A DNA stretch of 40,512 bases from a virus, in IMG/VR virus record IMGVR_UViG_3300017772_000033, positions 1-40,512 of that record. The stretch is one strand, 5' to 3'. The translations under genes were made by a program, and so were the position numbers. The notes beneath the pieces are model-generated. The model ran no database searches. It was not told where the DNA came from and saw only the letters and a list, made by a program, of their open reading frames with translations. Positions 25,064 to 34,430 of this stretch are shown one piece after another; the first letter of the stretch is position 1; each line of letters starts with the position of its first letter.

Positions 25064-28000
25064 ATGGGTAACTGGTATAACGAATCTTCCCAAGCTCCCC
25101 AAGCTCCCCAAGCTCCCCAAGCTCCTGAAGAGAAGATTGAGGAGTTTGGCTTTTTCGATCATGTGGGCGATCTGGCTATGTCAATCCCTCGCGGGGTCGA
25201 GGGGATGGTCCAAGATGTCTATGGACTTGCCGATACTCTGACGGGGGACATCCTCCCTGACTACGATCAACGTCTACTAGGCGAGAGTGAGACGTTCGCT
25301 GGTGGCATGATCGAGGGGCTTGCCAACTTCGCATCTGGTTTCATCCCGGTTGTGGGGTGGGTAGGTAAAGGTGCGAAGGTGGGTCGATCACTTACGCTAG
25401 CTAAGGGCCTGACAAAGGAAGCCCAGGTTCTTGCAAAGGCTGCGGGTAAGTATGGAGTTCGGGGTTCCACGAAGGCAGGAGTGCCAATTCTAGGGAACGC
25501 CGGTATCGATGTGACTCGTGCGGCGGTTGCTAGTGCGATTACAGACTTTGCGGTCTTCGACGGACACGAAGCGCGTCTTGCTAATCTGATTCAGTCTGTC
25601 CCTGAGCTGGCTAACCCTGTTACGGAGTTTCTGGCTGCGGATGACTCGGATGGAGAGATCGAAGGCCGACTCAAAGCCATGCTTGAAGGCTTCGGGTTAG
25701 GGTCCATCATCGACACCTTCATCCTCTCAGTTAAGCACTTCAAGGGCTACAAGATCGCCAGGGCTGAGGGAGCATCTCCCCGCGAAGCCCAGAATCGTGC
25801 AGACGAGGCTGTGGACCCGAAGCAGATTCAGACTGCAATGAATGCTGCGAGACACGGGCCAAATCCAGATGACCCTTACTCATTTGCACGGCTCGTAGAT
25901 GATGAAGATGAGATCAACACGAATGCTGGGCAAGGACCTACTGGTGTATACAAAGGCACGAGCGGCATCAATGGTGAGGGCGGGCTTAGCAAGCGTAGCC
26001 AGCTAAACCACATCCGTAACTTGGCTTTGATGGGGGCTAGGCAAGGTGAAGTTGGTAAGGAGTGGTATGAGAAGTCTGGTCAAGAGATCCTAAAACTGAC
26101 TGGTGGTAATATCGACGAGGCTGACAAGATCGCTCAACTTGTTGCAGTGTTCTCTCCTCAGACGGGGGTTGAGGCTAACTTTGAACGGGCACTTCGCGCT
26201 TACTACATGGCGAAGAGGGTCAACAAGACCACGTGCCTCCGGGAGAAGTCGCAAATCAACACGTCGGTCATGCAGGAGCAGGCTGCGGCAATCCTCTACG
26301 ATGACCAGTGGCTTCCCGATGTCGTTAGACACTTGGGGGTGAAAGGCGAGCACATCAACCGTGGTGCTGGTCGGAAGATTTCCAACTTCTACAACGACAT
26401 CATGTCGGGGATTGATCCAACAAGGACTAGGGTCAAAGGCTCCACGATGGATATGTGGATGTCCCGCTACTTTGGGTTTGCTCCTACTAAGGGGTCTACT
26501 GGAGGGTCCGAGTGGAAGGTGACCAACGCTCAGTATGACTACATGCAGCGGACGGTGAAGTCAGTAGCCGACGAGCTAGGTTGGGAGCAGCACCAAACAC
26601 AGGCTGCAATCTGGTCCTACGCTAAAACACTCTGGGAGTCCATGACTGGTGAAGTTGAGACTCTTGCTGAAGCTGCGGGGCTGAAGCGGAACAAGAAGGG
26701 CAACTTCGACCTTAAGAGCAACGTCGAGTATGGGAACTTCTATCAGGATCAATTTCAGAAGCGTCTGAATGTTGAAGCAGGAGCTTCTCAGAAGTTTGCA
26801 GCTGCTGAATCATTTGACTTGAGCAGCTTGCTGCGTAAGAAGTCGATTGTCCTCCCTGACACATCCATCCCTTCACAGGGTTCCGGGATCCTTGAAGGAC
26901 TTCACCACGCTTCTTGGGAAGAGAAGGTGCAGTTCCAGGCGGATATGGAGCTAGCCCGTGTTGGGGACCAAGGTCAAGATCTCATTGAAGAGGCTTTAGG
27001 GTTCGGCTCACGGTCGAAGGTTGATCCTTCAGATGCAACGCTCATGCCTGGGCCTGCTTCTAAATCTGGGACTGTGCAGGACAGGGTTAAGGGTAGAGGG
27101 AGTAAGAGCGATCCAGCTGCGCGTTCCCAAGCTCAGGCGTATGCGATGGTCGAAGGTCTTTACCACGGGCGAGGAGTTGTGCAGGGTGTGCAGATTCTGC
27201 GTGGTAAGCAGATCCCCAAGAAGTCCGCTAACGCTTTTGAGATCACGTTAGGACGCAGGCGTGGTGATGGGGATCTAGAAGCTATTCAGCACGCTGTGAA
27301 GTCAGCTTTTGGATCCAGGAAAGTTACGGTCATCCCTTTAGATGACGGGTTTGCCCTGCTTTCCGAGGGTAAGTTGAAGGGACTCCCATTCGTCAAAGAG
27401 TCGGAGAAGATCCTGGCTGACCTCAACCTTCCAGAATCCCAGTTAAGTGGTGAGCATGTTTTTGCTGACCACTTTCGAGTTGATAGTAAGACCTCAGATG
27501 GAAGTGGATTTAGGAATCTACTAGAGAAACAAGGACATGAAAAAGCTCTCAAACGGTTGGATGATGTTTACGGACCTAATGTCGCAGACACCCAGCGGAA
27601 ATACCAAGGCAAGGGCCACGGAGATGCCCCTCGAAAGCCCGGTTCCGAAACCGGCCCAGATGGCACCCCAGGAGGATCCCCAGCCAAGTCCCAGCCCGAT
27701 GGTCCAGCCCTCGACCGAAATGCCGCCCGCCTTGAAGACCTCAGAGGAAAGCCCATTGCCGTCAACTCCGATGGAACAATCACCCTCTACCATCGAACCA
27801 CCAAAGAATCCGCTCAGCGGATCTTAGACACCGGAGTCTTCCAGCCGGGGTCTTTTGATAAAGATGGTAAGTTCCAACCTTTTGATAAGGATACCTACCC
27901 AGCAGCTAATGAAGGGACGCAGCGGCGTATGGAAGGAACCTTCTTCAGTAACCTGGAGCAGGGCCATGCCGATGGTTACGGGTCTTCGGTCGTTTCTATC

Positions 28001-29026
28001 AAGATCGATCCAGCTCACGTAGAGTTGGATGACGCCTTCCATAACGGTGAGATCCATGTTCGAGTGGGTCCTGATGAACTCGGATCGGCATCGGTTGTAG
28101 GTGCCAACGATCCCAGGTTCACTCCTGAGCAAATTGCAGCCGCTAGCAAGACTAACATTGCTTGGACCACTACTGCGGTATCCAAGGCAGTTCTCAAACT
28201 TGCGGCGTCCTTCATGCCTGATGGTGGGAGAATCTTGGATTTCGGGTCGGGTAAGTGGGGAACGGAAGGGGCTGCGCCTGGGTGGGACAAGAGCCGTTAT
28301 TACGGCAACCCTATCGAGGCTATGGGCTACAAGATCGACCTATACGACTTTGAGGTAAACACAGGTCCGCATCACAACCCCAATGCGCTAGCCGAGCAGT
28401 ATGACTTGGTCATGGCTAGCAATGTCCTGAATGTTCAGGGTGCAGGAGCACGCACTTTAGAAGATGCAGTGAGGATGCTTGATAACACCATTGAAGAGAT
28501 CGCTAAGTCGGTAGACAGCGGAGGTAGAGCAATCGTCAACCTTCCGGTGGATCCGCGAAAGAAGGCGTTTGACGGGCTGTCGCCAGAAGGAGGTAAGAAG
28601 TCTGAGAAGCAGAGGACTCAAGCAGAGTTCTTGCGGGGTAAACTTCTTCAGCGTTTTGGGCGAGTTGAACTTGTCAGCGGTAAGATGACTGCTGCTCCAG
28701 TATTCATGGCTTCTAATAAATTGGCTGACCCTCACATCGATGGGATGCTACATCCTAAGTTCGAGGAAGCGGCTCCTGGTATCAGCGAGTTTAAGCAGCT
28801 TCTCATCCGCCAAGGTTACTCAATGGATAACCCAGCAGATATGGAAGTAGTTGTTAGAGCCATCCAAAAAGAGTTCGGAGGGGCGATTATGAAAAGCAAG
28901 AAAGGTGGTTCTGACTATCTGTGGAACAAGATGCCTGATGGGACCGAGCTTGATTTTCATGGGGAAGCTATGAATGACGGCAACGGTTGGGACGCAACTA
29001 TTAACGAGAAGGGTGGCTGTCAATGA
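25064..29026 (+). CDS. Giant ejection protein with ART-like and methyltransferase-like domains
   Basis: A 1320-aa protein between the gp15-like and gp16-like genes. It has a QAP repeat at residues 10-21, a hydrophobic/helical N-terminal part (about 30-240), and a helical module (about 300-520) with VFSPQTGVEANFERALRAYY and QTQAAIWSYAKTLWE, resembling modules of phage polyvalent proteins. A Pro/Gly-rich linker follows (about 850-890). A segment at about 905-1010 looks like an ADP-ribosyltransferase: LYHRTTKESAQRILDTG, then GTFFSN, then a Glu in GEIHVRVGPDEL. At about 1040-1170 a Rossmann methyltransferase pattern appears: ILDFGSGKWG (motif I) and YDLVMASNVLNVQ (motif IV). Being among the internal virion genes, it is probably ejected into the host. 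Domain calls are by motif only. Confidence 0.8.
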   Translation: MGNWYNESSQAPQAPQAPQAPEEKIEEFGFFDHVGDLAMSIPRGVEGMVQDVYGLADTLTGDILPDYDQRLLGESETFAGGMIEGLANFASGFIPVVGWVGKGAKVGRSLTLAKGLTKEAQVLAKAAGKYGVRGSTKAGVPILGNAGIDVTRAAVASAITDFAVFDGHEARLANLIQSVPELANPVTEFLAADDSDGEIEGRLKAMLEGFGLGSIIDTFILSVKHFKGYKIARAEGASPREAQNRADEAVDPKQIQTAMNAARHGPNPDDPYSFARLVDDEDEINTNAGQGPTGVYKGTSGINGEGGLSKRSQLNHIRNLALMGARQGEVGKEWYEKSGQEILKLTGGNIDEADKIAQLVAVFSPQTGVEANFERALRAYYMAKRVNKTTCLREKSQINTSVMQEQAAAILYDDQWLPDVVRHLGVKGEHINRGAGRKISNFYNDIMSGIDPTRTRVKGSTMDMWMSRYFGFAPTKGSTGGSEWKVTNAQYDYMQRTVKSVADELGWEQHQTQAAIWSYAKTLWESMTGEVETLAEAAGLKRNKKGNFDLKSNVEYGNFYQDQFQKRLNVEAGASQKFAAAESFDLSSLLRKKSIVLPDTSIPSQGSGILEGLHHASWEEKVQFQADMELARVGDQGQDLIEEALGFGSRSKVDPSDATLMPGPASKSGTVQDRVKGRGSKSDPAARSQAQAYAMVEGLYHGRGVVQGVQILRGKQIPKKSANAFEITLGRRRGDGDLEAIQHAVKSAFGSRKVTVIPLDDGFALLSEGKLKGLPFVKESEKILADLNLPESQLSGEHVFADHFRVDSKTSDGSGFRNLLEKQGHEKALKRLDDVYGPNVADTQRKYQGKGHGDAPRKPGSETGPDGTPGGSPAKSQPDGPALDRNAARLEDLRGKPIAVNSDGTITLYHRTTKESAQRILDTGVFQPGSFDKDGKFQPFDKDTYPAANEGTQRRMEGTFFSNLEQGHADGYGSSVVSIKIDPAHVELDDAFHNGEIHVRVGPDELGSASVVGANDPRFTPEQIAAASKTNIAWTTTAVSKAVLKLAASFMPDGGRILDFGSGKWGTEGAAPGWDKSRYYGNPIEAMGYKIDLYDFEVNTGPHHNPNALAEQYDLVMASNVLNVQGAGARTLEDAVRMLDNTIEEIAKSVDSGGRAIVNLPVDPRKKAFDGLSPEGGKKSEKQRTQAEFLRGKLLQRFGRVELVSGKMTAAPVFMASNKLADPHIDGMLHPKFEEAAPGISEFKQLLIRQGYSMDNPADMEVVVRAIQKEFGGAIMKSKKGGSDYLWNKMPDGTELDFHGEAMNDGNGWDATINEKGGCQ
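25091..25126 (+). repeat. Four tandem 9-bp units encoding Gln-Ala-Pro
   Basis: Four consecutive CAAGCTCCC units (the last ends in T) encode QAP repeats at residues 10-21 of the 1320-aa protein. The near-perfect nucleotide identity suggests recent slippage expansion. Copy number changes would stay in frame, altering only linker length. Confidence 0.9.
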
Positions 29027-32000
29027 GTGCTCAAGGTCCAGTTTGTCGCATCAATACCGTCAGTCCTGATGCGTTAAAGCATGTCGATCAGGATGCTGAA
29101 GCACTCTCTAACAGGATGGCCGCAGATGCGCTGAGAGATCCAATCTCAAAAGCTGTCACGGACATTGATGAGATCACCAAGATGAAGATTGCCATGAACT
29201 CGGATGGCAGTCACTCGGTGGGGACTTCACCAGACAACCCTACTGGCATGCTTCCAGAGGACCTCAAGGTCAAGAAGCGGGGGATGGATCACATCATGAA
29301 CCGGGTCAGGTTCAACCGCAACCTGATCCGAGATGCGGCGAATAAGCCTTCGCATAAGCGGACTAAGTCGGAAGAGAAGCTGGCTGGTCAGATTCTGACG
29401 GATCGAGACCAAAAGATCGTTAGTAGGTTTGCGGAAGCGATGGGCGAATCGCTTTTCGATAACATTCACCTCCGCTTCAGCGACCGAACTTCTGAAGAAG
29501 TGAGGCGGAACATAAGGCCCAAAAGGAATGAGCCACCCTTTGAAGGCGAGTTTAGCTTTCTTGAGGACATCATCACGATCTCATCAAAGGCATTACAGCT
29601 GGGGGCCTTCCACGAGACAATGATCCACGAGATGTGGCACCATATGTCTAGGTATGTGGACGATAAGACAGTTGTAAAGCTTCACAAGCAATACAAGAGA
29701 GACCGTGCTCACTACATGAAGGCCAATCCTGGTGCGGAGGCTCGCGTTCGCAACCGTAAGTGGACACCCGAGGAATACCGATGGGTGAACTTCGACGAGT
29801 GGTTTGCCGAGACCGCGAAGGATAGGTCTCTCGATAAGCTCAAGGATTTTGGCGATAGGGAGCGAAGTGTGATGCTCCATATTAAGCAGTGGATGCTAGA
29901 AATGGTGGCTGCGATCAAATCCAAGTTTGGGTGGGAGCACACCGAGAAACTGGTCAATGACTTCTTCTACCGGAAACCTCAAAATGCTTCCTGGAGCGGA
30001 GCCAAAACTAAATCGATCCTGGTCAACCCCACGGATTGGGCTTTTACTCCAGCCCCAAATAGAACGAAGCGTTCTGGTCAGCCAAAGAACCCCTATAACT
30101 CGCGGACAAGCAAGCATCGCCAATGGGGTTTAGAAGATGGGCTAACAGCTTTTTCAAAGAAGAGGGCGGGTGGTAAGTCAGCAACGAGGGTTAAGAAGAA
30201 TGAGCCTGAAGACGGGCGAATCGGACTTCTCCGTCCTTTAGGACTCGATGAGAATGCAGCTCGTGTCCTCCTAAGTAACGTCGATAAACGCTTGGGGCTA
30301 ACTGCAAAGCTAGGTATCAATCCCCGAGCTAAAGTCAAAGACCCTGATGGGAAGCTAGTATACAAATACTCTAAGGCTGACCTTCTTGACCGCTACCTCA
30401 GCCGTCGTGACCTCAACCTGTCTCACTACTCCGGGCCAGAGGATGCCATTTCAGTTATTCGGACTCACGAAGACTTGTTCCGGTCAGTCATCGGGGAAGA
30501 TGTAGAAGCAGTGAACCCAAGAACTCAGGCACAGCAGCTTGCTGATGCTAGAGAAGAGCTAGGGGTCATGGTGGCTACAACCTCTAAAGATGACCAAGCT
30601 TTGCAAGTCAACATCGAGAGGGGATTGACTGAAGATGTGCGCCAGCTGTCGGAGATCCATGCGCGTGTCTTAGCGTATAAGAATCTTCAGCAGTCGATGG
30701 GGCAGATGATCCTCAAAGACCTACAGAACTTTAAGACGCCTGGAGGCGATTCAAGCGAGGCTATGGCGAGGCTCCACAGCAACGTGGAGTTCATGGCTAA
30801 CCTAACTGCGGGGGTGAAGGGCCTCACCGCGCTACAAGGACGTGGCTTGAGTTCTGGCAATATCCCGATTGAAGGAATTATTGCAGACCCTGCGAAGCTT
30901 CAAGATTTCCTTCAGATGCGGGGCGGAAAGAAAGGCACCGACAGATTGGTGAAGATCCTCGAAACCACTCTGACTGAAGGAAAGATGGATTCCCAAGGGA
31001 TTGGCAGGGTCAACCAGCTAATTAAGCCGAGTGTCGGTAAGCGGGTGATGAACATCACTACCGAATACTGGATCAACTCCATCCTATCAGGAGGTAAGAC
31101 GCTCTTCGTTAACGGGCTAGGCGGGGTAATGATGTCCGTCTACCGTCCAATGGAGAAGATGCTTGGAGCTTCTCTCACACTTAATGGTCAGGCTTTGACC
31201 GACGCGACTGCGGAGCTTACCTACCTGTTTGTCCACGCAAACGATGCGTTCAAGATGGCGTGGAAGTCTCTAAAGCAGGGGGACAACATCCTTGATCCTG
31301 GATCACGAGTCCTCGACCTGCCTGAAAATAACTTCAAAGCTATCTCGGCTAGAGGGGTGGGTCTTAAAGATGACAGCTTGATGGGTAGTGGTGTGAACTT
31401 CTTAGGGAACACCTTCCGGCTCCCTAGTCGAATCCTTACTGGAACTGACGAGTTCTTTAAGCAGCTCAACTACCGAGCAAAAGCTCACAGGATGTTGGTG
31501 CGCGAAGGTATGGGCCTTGGAATGAAAGGCGACGATCTGGCAACCCACGTCCATGATCGCCTTGCCATGATGACCGAGGATGGTCAGGCTTACTCAGCTG
31601 CAACTGCTTACAAGCGAGGAGTCCAAGCTGCGAAGGAATCAGGCATTATTGATCCTGAAGAGATAAAGATATTTGCTCAGAAATACACTCAGAGACCTCC
31701 TGAGCAAGGCGGGTTCGATCACGCCATGAACACGATTTCAAAGGAGTCACTGAAGGTGGCTGAAGAAGTCACGTTTACTAGGGCACTTGCTGCGGGGTCT
31801 ACTTCGGCGGGCATTCAAGCCATGGTCATTCGTCAGCCTTGGATGCGCTTCATTGTCCCGTTCGTTAGGACGCCAGTGAACATCGCTATGACGGCAGGGC
31901 GTCGGTTTGACTTCTTGGGGGCATCGCGGGTTGCTTACCATAAGCTTAGCGGTTCAACCCACCACTTGAGAGAGTCTCAGAATCAGCTAATGAAGGACTT

Positions 32001-33081
32001 CGGTTCTGCTGATCTAGGTAAGAGAGCAGAAGCTGCCGGTCGAGCTGCCGCTGGCAGTATGGCGGCGGTAGTGCTGTATGGGTATGCAAACCAAGGAAGG
32101 ATGACCGGGCGGGGTCCAGCAGACCCTGAGCTACGCCAGATCCTCAAGGATGCAGGGTGGCAACCATACTCCTTCAAGACCAAGGACGGATACGTGTCCT
32201 ACGCCCGAGTTGACCCATTCGCAACAGTCATGGGCACGATGGCAGACATCCACGACTACATCCGCTATTCAGACATTGAGGATCAAGAAGAGCTATCAAC
32301 AGCGTTGACGGGTTTGGTTGTGGCTTTGACACAGAACTTCACAAACAAGACCTACCTCGCAGGTTTGTCTAATGTCCTTCAAGCTTTGGAGCAGCCTGAC
32401 AGGTTTGTGCCAAAGTTGGCGAGAACCTACGCAGCTTCAATGATCCCATTCAGCAGTGCTCAAGGTCAGTCGCTGTATGCCATGGGCGATCCATACATGA
32501 GAGACGTGCAGTCCATGACTGAGGCGTTGATGGCTAAGACTCCCTACTACAGTGACCAAGTCAGGCCACTTCGGAACTTCTTAGGAGAGCCGGTTAAGCG
32601 AGTCACTGCCGCAGGGACAGATGCGATTGGTTCTGTGATGGACCTTTTTCAGCCTATCTCTTACACGCAGTTTACAGATGACACCCTTAAACTGGAGTTT
32701 TTGAAGCTTGGTCACGGGTTTACTCCTCCAAAGCCTATGAAGTATGGGCTGAACCTCACTAATTATGTCAACCCTGATACAGGTCAGGATGCGTTTGACA
32801 GGTGGCAAGAGCTTAACGGGGAGATCAAAATCAATGGCAAGACTCTGAGGGGTTCGATGTTGAGCCTCGTCCGTAACAGCCAATACCAAAAGCTCACCTA
32901 CATGAGTGACCAAAGTGCTGAAAGCCCCCGAATCGGGTTAATTAAGCGTATTTTGGAGGCTTACAAGAAAGTCGCTTTTGAGCAAGTTAAGAAGGAATAC
33001 CCCGACCTTGCCGAAGACTTTGTGAACGTCTTTAATATCAAGAACCTAAGAAAGCGCGGCGTTGTCGCAGGCGGCTACTAA
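29023..33081 (+). CDS. Giant ejection protein with zincin protease motif (T7 gp16 position)
   Basis: A 1352-aa protein (T7 gp16 is 1318 aa), start overlapping the previous stop (ATGA). Residues about 140-320 contain a zincin metallopeptidase pattern: HEMWH at 202-206 (HExxH) and a downstream NFDEWFAE (about 256-263) that could supply the third zinc ligand. A basic linker follows (about 340-400). The C-terminal two thirds is helical, with RLPSRILTGTDEFFKQLNYR, PWMRFIVPFVRTP and the hydrophobic AAGSMAAVVLYGYANQGRMTG (about 1010-1030), a pattern typical of the large polyvalent-protein-associated C-terminal domain (LPD38-like) of ejection proteins. The lytic transglycosylase domain of T7 gp16 is absent, so the protease may replace it. 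It is likely to be the largest internal core and inner-membrane channel protein. Confidence 0.85.
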   Translation: MSAQGPVCRINTVSPDALKHVDQDAEALSNRMAADALRDPISKAVTDIDEITKMKIAMNSDGSHSVGTSPDNPTGMLPEDLKVKKRGMDHIMNRVRFNRNLIRDAANKPSHKRTKSEEKLAGQILTDRDQKIVSRFAEAMGESLFDNIHLRFSDRTSEEVRRNIRPKRNEPPFEGEFSFLEDIITISSKALQLGAFHETMIHEMWHHMSRYVDDKTVVKLHKQYKRDRAHYMKANPGAEARVRNRKWTPEEYRWVNFDEWFAETAKDRSLDKLKDFGDRERSVMLHIKQWMLEMVAAIKSKFGWEHTEKLVNDFFYRKPQNASWSGAKTKSILVNPTDWAFTPAPNRTKRSGQPKNPYNSRTSKHRQWGLEDGLTAFSKKRAGGKSATRVKKNEPEDGRIGLLRPLGLDENAARVLLSNVDKRLGLTAKLGINPRAKVKDPDGKLVYKYSKADLLDRYLSRRDLNLSHYSGPEDAISVIRTHEDLFRSVIGEDVEAVNPRTQAQQLADAREELGVMVATTSKDDQALQVNIERGLTEDVRQLSEIHARVLAYKNLQQSMGQMILKDLQNFKTPGGDSSEAMARLHSNVEFMANLTAGVKGLTALQGRGLSSGNIPIEGIIADPAKLQDFLQMRGGKKGTDRLVKILETTLTEGKMDSQGIGRVNQLIKPSVGKRVMNITTEYWINSILSGGKTLFVNGLGGVMMSVYRPMEKMLGASLTLNGQALTDATAELTYLFVHANDAFKMAWKSLKQGDNILDPGSRVLDLPENNFKAISARGVGLKDDSLMGSGVNFLGNTFRLPSRILTGTDEFFKQLNYRAKAHRMLVREGMGLGMKGDDLATHVHDRLAMMTEDGQAYSAATAYKRGVQAAKESGIIDPEEIKIFAQKYTQRPPEQGGFDHAMNTISKESLKVAEEVTFTRALAAGSTSAGIQAMVIRQPWMRFIVPFVRTPVNIAMTAGRRFDFLGASRVAYHKLSGSTHHLRESQNQLMKDFGSADLGKRAEAAGRAAAGSMAAVVLYGYANQGRMTGRGPADPELRQILKDAGWQPYSFKTKDGYVSYARVDPFATVMGTMADIHDYIRYSDIEDQEELSTALTGLVVALTQNFTNKTYLAGLSNVLQALEQPDRFVPKLARTYAASMIPFSSAQGQSLYAMGDPYMRDVQSMTEALMAKTPYYSDQVRPLRNFLGEPVKRVTAAGTDAIGSVMDLFQPISYTQFTDDTLKLEFLKLGHGFTPPKPMKYGLNLTNYVNPDTGQDAFDRWQELNGEIKINGKTLRGSMLSLVRNSQYQKLTYMSDQSAESPRIGLIKRILEAYKKVAFEQVKKEYPDLAEDFVNVFNIKNLRKRGVVAGGY

Positions 33082-34419
33082 ATGGCATTTTCAAGCACAA
33101 CCTACACTTACTCTGGAAGCCTTACATTTGCGGTCCCTTTTGAGTTCCTTAAAAACGAGCACTTAAAGGCTAAGATCGATGTGGCGGGTTCAGGGACGTT
33201 TACTGCGGAAGCTCGCTTTACTGTAGCGGGTGATGGCAACAGCGTGGCATTTACTGCTGCTACAACTGTAGTAGGGTCAGGTGAAGTAGCATGGTCTTCC
33301 GGGACTACGCTAGTAACGCTTTACCGTGACACACCGCTTGATGCTGCGAGTCGGGTAGTCGAGTTTCAAGCAGGGGCTATTCTGACTGAAGCTGACCTAG
33401 ATAACTCGGCGTTGCAGTCTTTGTATGCCGCCCAAGAGAGCAAGGATGTTGTTGACGGGTCTTTGAAGAAGAACCCTGCCGAAACAGCTTGGGATGCAGA
33501 GTCAGAAAAGATCACTAATGTCACTGATCCCGCCAGTGCTCAGGATGCAGCTACAAAAGCCTACGTTGATGCAGAGGATGCCAAAGCTCTGAATCGGACA
33601 GACCCTGATGTAACTACCACGGACTGGGATGCCACTGGCGAGAAGATTACTAATCTTGGCACTCCTACGGCAGGCACAGACGCTTCAACCAAACTCTATG
33701 TTGATAACGTCACCGCTGTTGCAGGTAACCTCCCAACTGTGACCGGAAGTGATAATGACTCCGGGGTATTTGTGGACAGTGGGGTTTGGTCTACAAGGAC
33801 CCCTGCTCAAAGTCGCGCACACTTAGGTATTCCGTTTGCTGTTGGGACTGGAGCTTCTGTCAATACTGGTGTGGGAGCGGGAGATGTCCCTCTTAACAGC
33901 AGCCTAACGTCTGGAGGAGTTGCGCTCGGATTGCCTATCTCTACATGGAATTGGAGGTTTGTGAGTCCTCTCGTAGAGAATACCTCTGCATCCAACACTG
34001 GCCTGAGAGTTACGCAGAGTGGCTTAACTCACTACAATGGTGGATCGAGCTATGCTGCTAATGGGACAGTGGAAACTGGGTCTAACTACTACAGCGTGGT
34101 CCTTCAATCAGGACTATATTTCTGGTCTTCGTCGTTTGTAGTCCACAACTCACATGCTTCTGAAACCGGGACACTGACAGCAAGCATCCGCAGTGAAGAC
34201 GGGACCACAGAGCATGAGTTGCTAGTAGGCACAATGGATATTGTATCCGAAGGTCGTGTTACAGTTAGCTGTGGCAGGTTAATTGACATTACGAGTGACG
34301 GAACGGAATGGACGCTTTTTGTCGGCAACAAGCAAGCGTCAGGAAATGGCACTCTTACCCTGCTCGGATTTAGTAACACTGTAATCCAAAGCACCCTCAT
34401 TCGTCTCGGCAACACCTAA
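33082..34419 (+). CDS. Tail fibre protein with T7-like N-terminal attachment domain
   Basis: A 445-aa fibre. The N-terminal 125 residues match the T7 gp17 virion-attachment domain: YTYSGSLTFAVPFEFL (about 8-23), repeated beta strands, and LYRDTPLDAASRVVEFQAGAILTEADLDNSALQSLYAAQE (about 90-130). The middle has two copies of a collar-like repeat, ending in AATKAYVDAED and ASTKLYVDNVT (about residues 157-212). The C-terminus (about 260-445) is beta-rich and probably the receptor-binding part. It is a single gene, shorter than T7 gp17 (553 aa). The start directly follows the stop of the gp16-like gene. Confidence 0.93.
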   Translation: MAFSSTTYTYSGSLTFAVPFEFLKNEHLKAKIDVAGSGTFTAEARFTVAGDGNSVAFTAATTVVGSGEVAWSSGTTLVTLYRDTPLDAASRVVEFQAGAILTEADLDNSALQSLYAAQESKDVVDGSLKKNPAETAWDAESEKITNVTDPASAQDAATKAYVDAEDAKALNRTDPDVTTTDWDATGEKITNLGTPTAGTDASTKLYVDNVTAVAGNLPTVTGSDNDSGVFVDSGVWSTRTPAQSRAHLGIPFAVGTGASVNTGVGAGDVPLNSSLTSGGVALGLPISTWNWRFVSPLVENTSASNTGLRVTQSGLTHYNGGSSYAANGTVETGSNYYSVVLQSGLYFWSSSFVVHNSHASETGTLTASIRSEDGTTEHELLVGTMDIVSEGRVTVSCGRLIDITSDGTEWTLFVGNKQASGNGTLTLLGFSNTVIQSTLIRLGNT

Positions 34420-34430
34420 CGGACACTATT

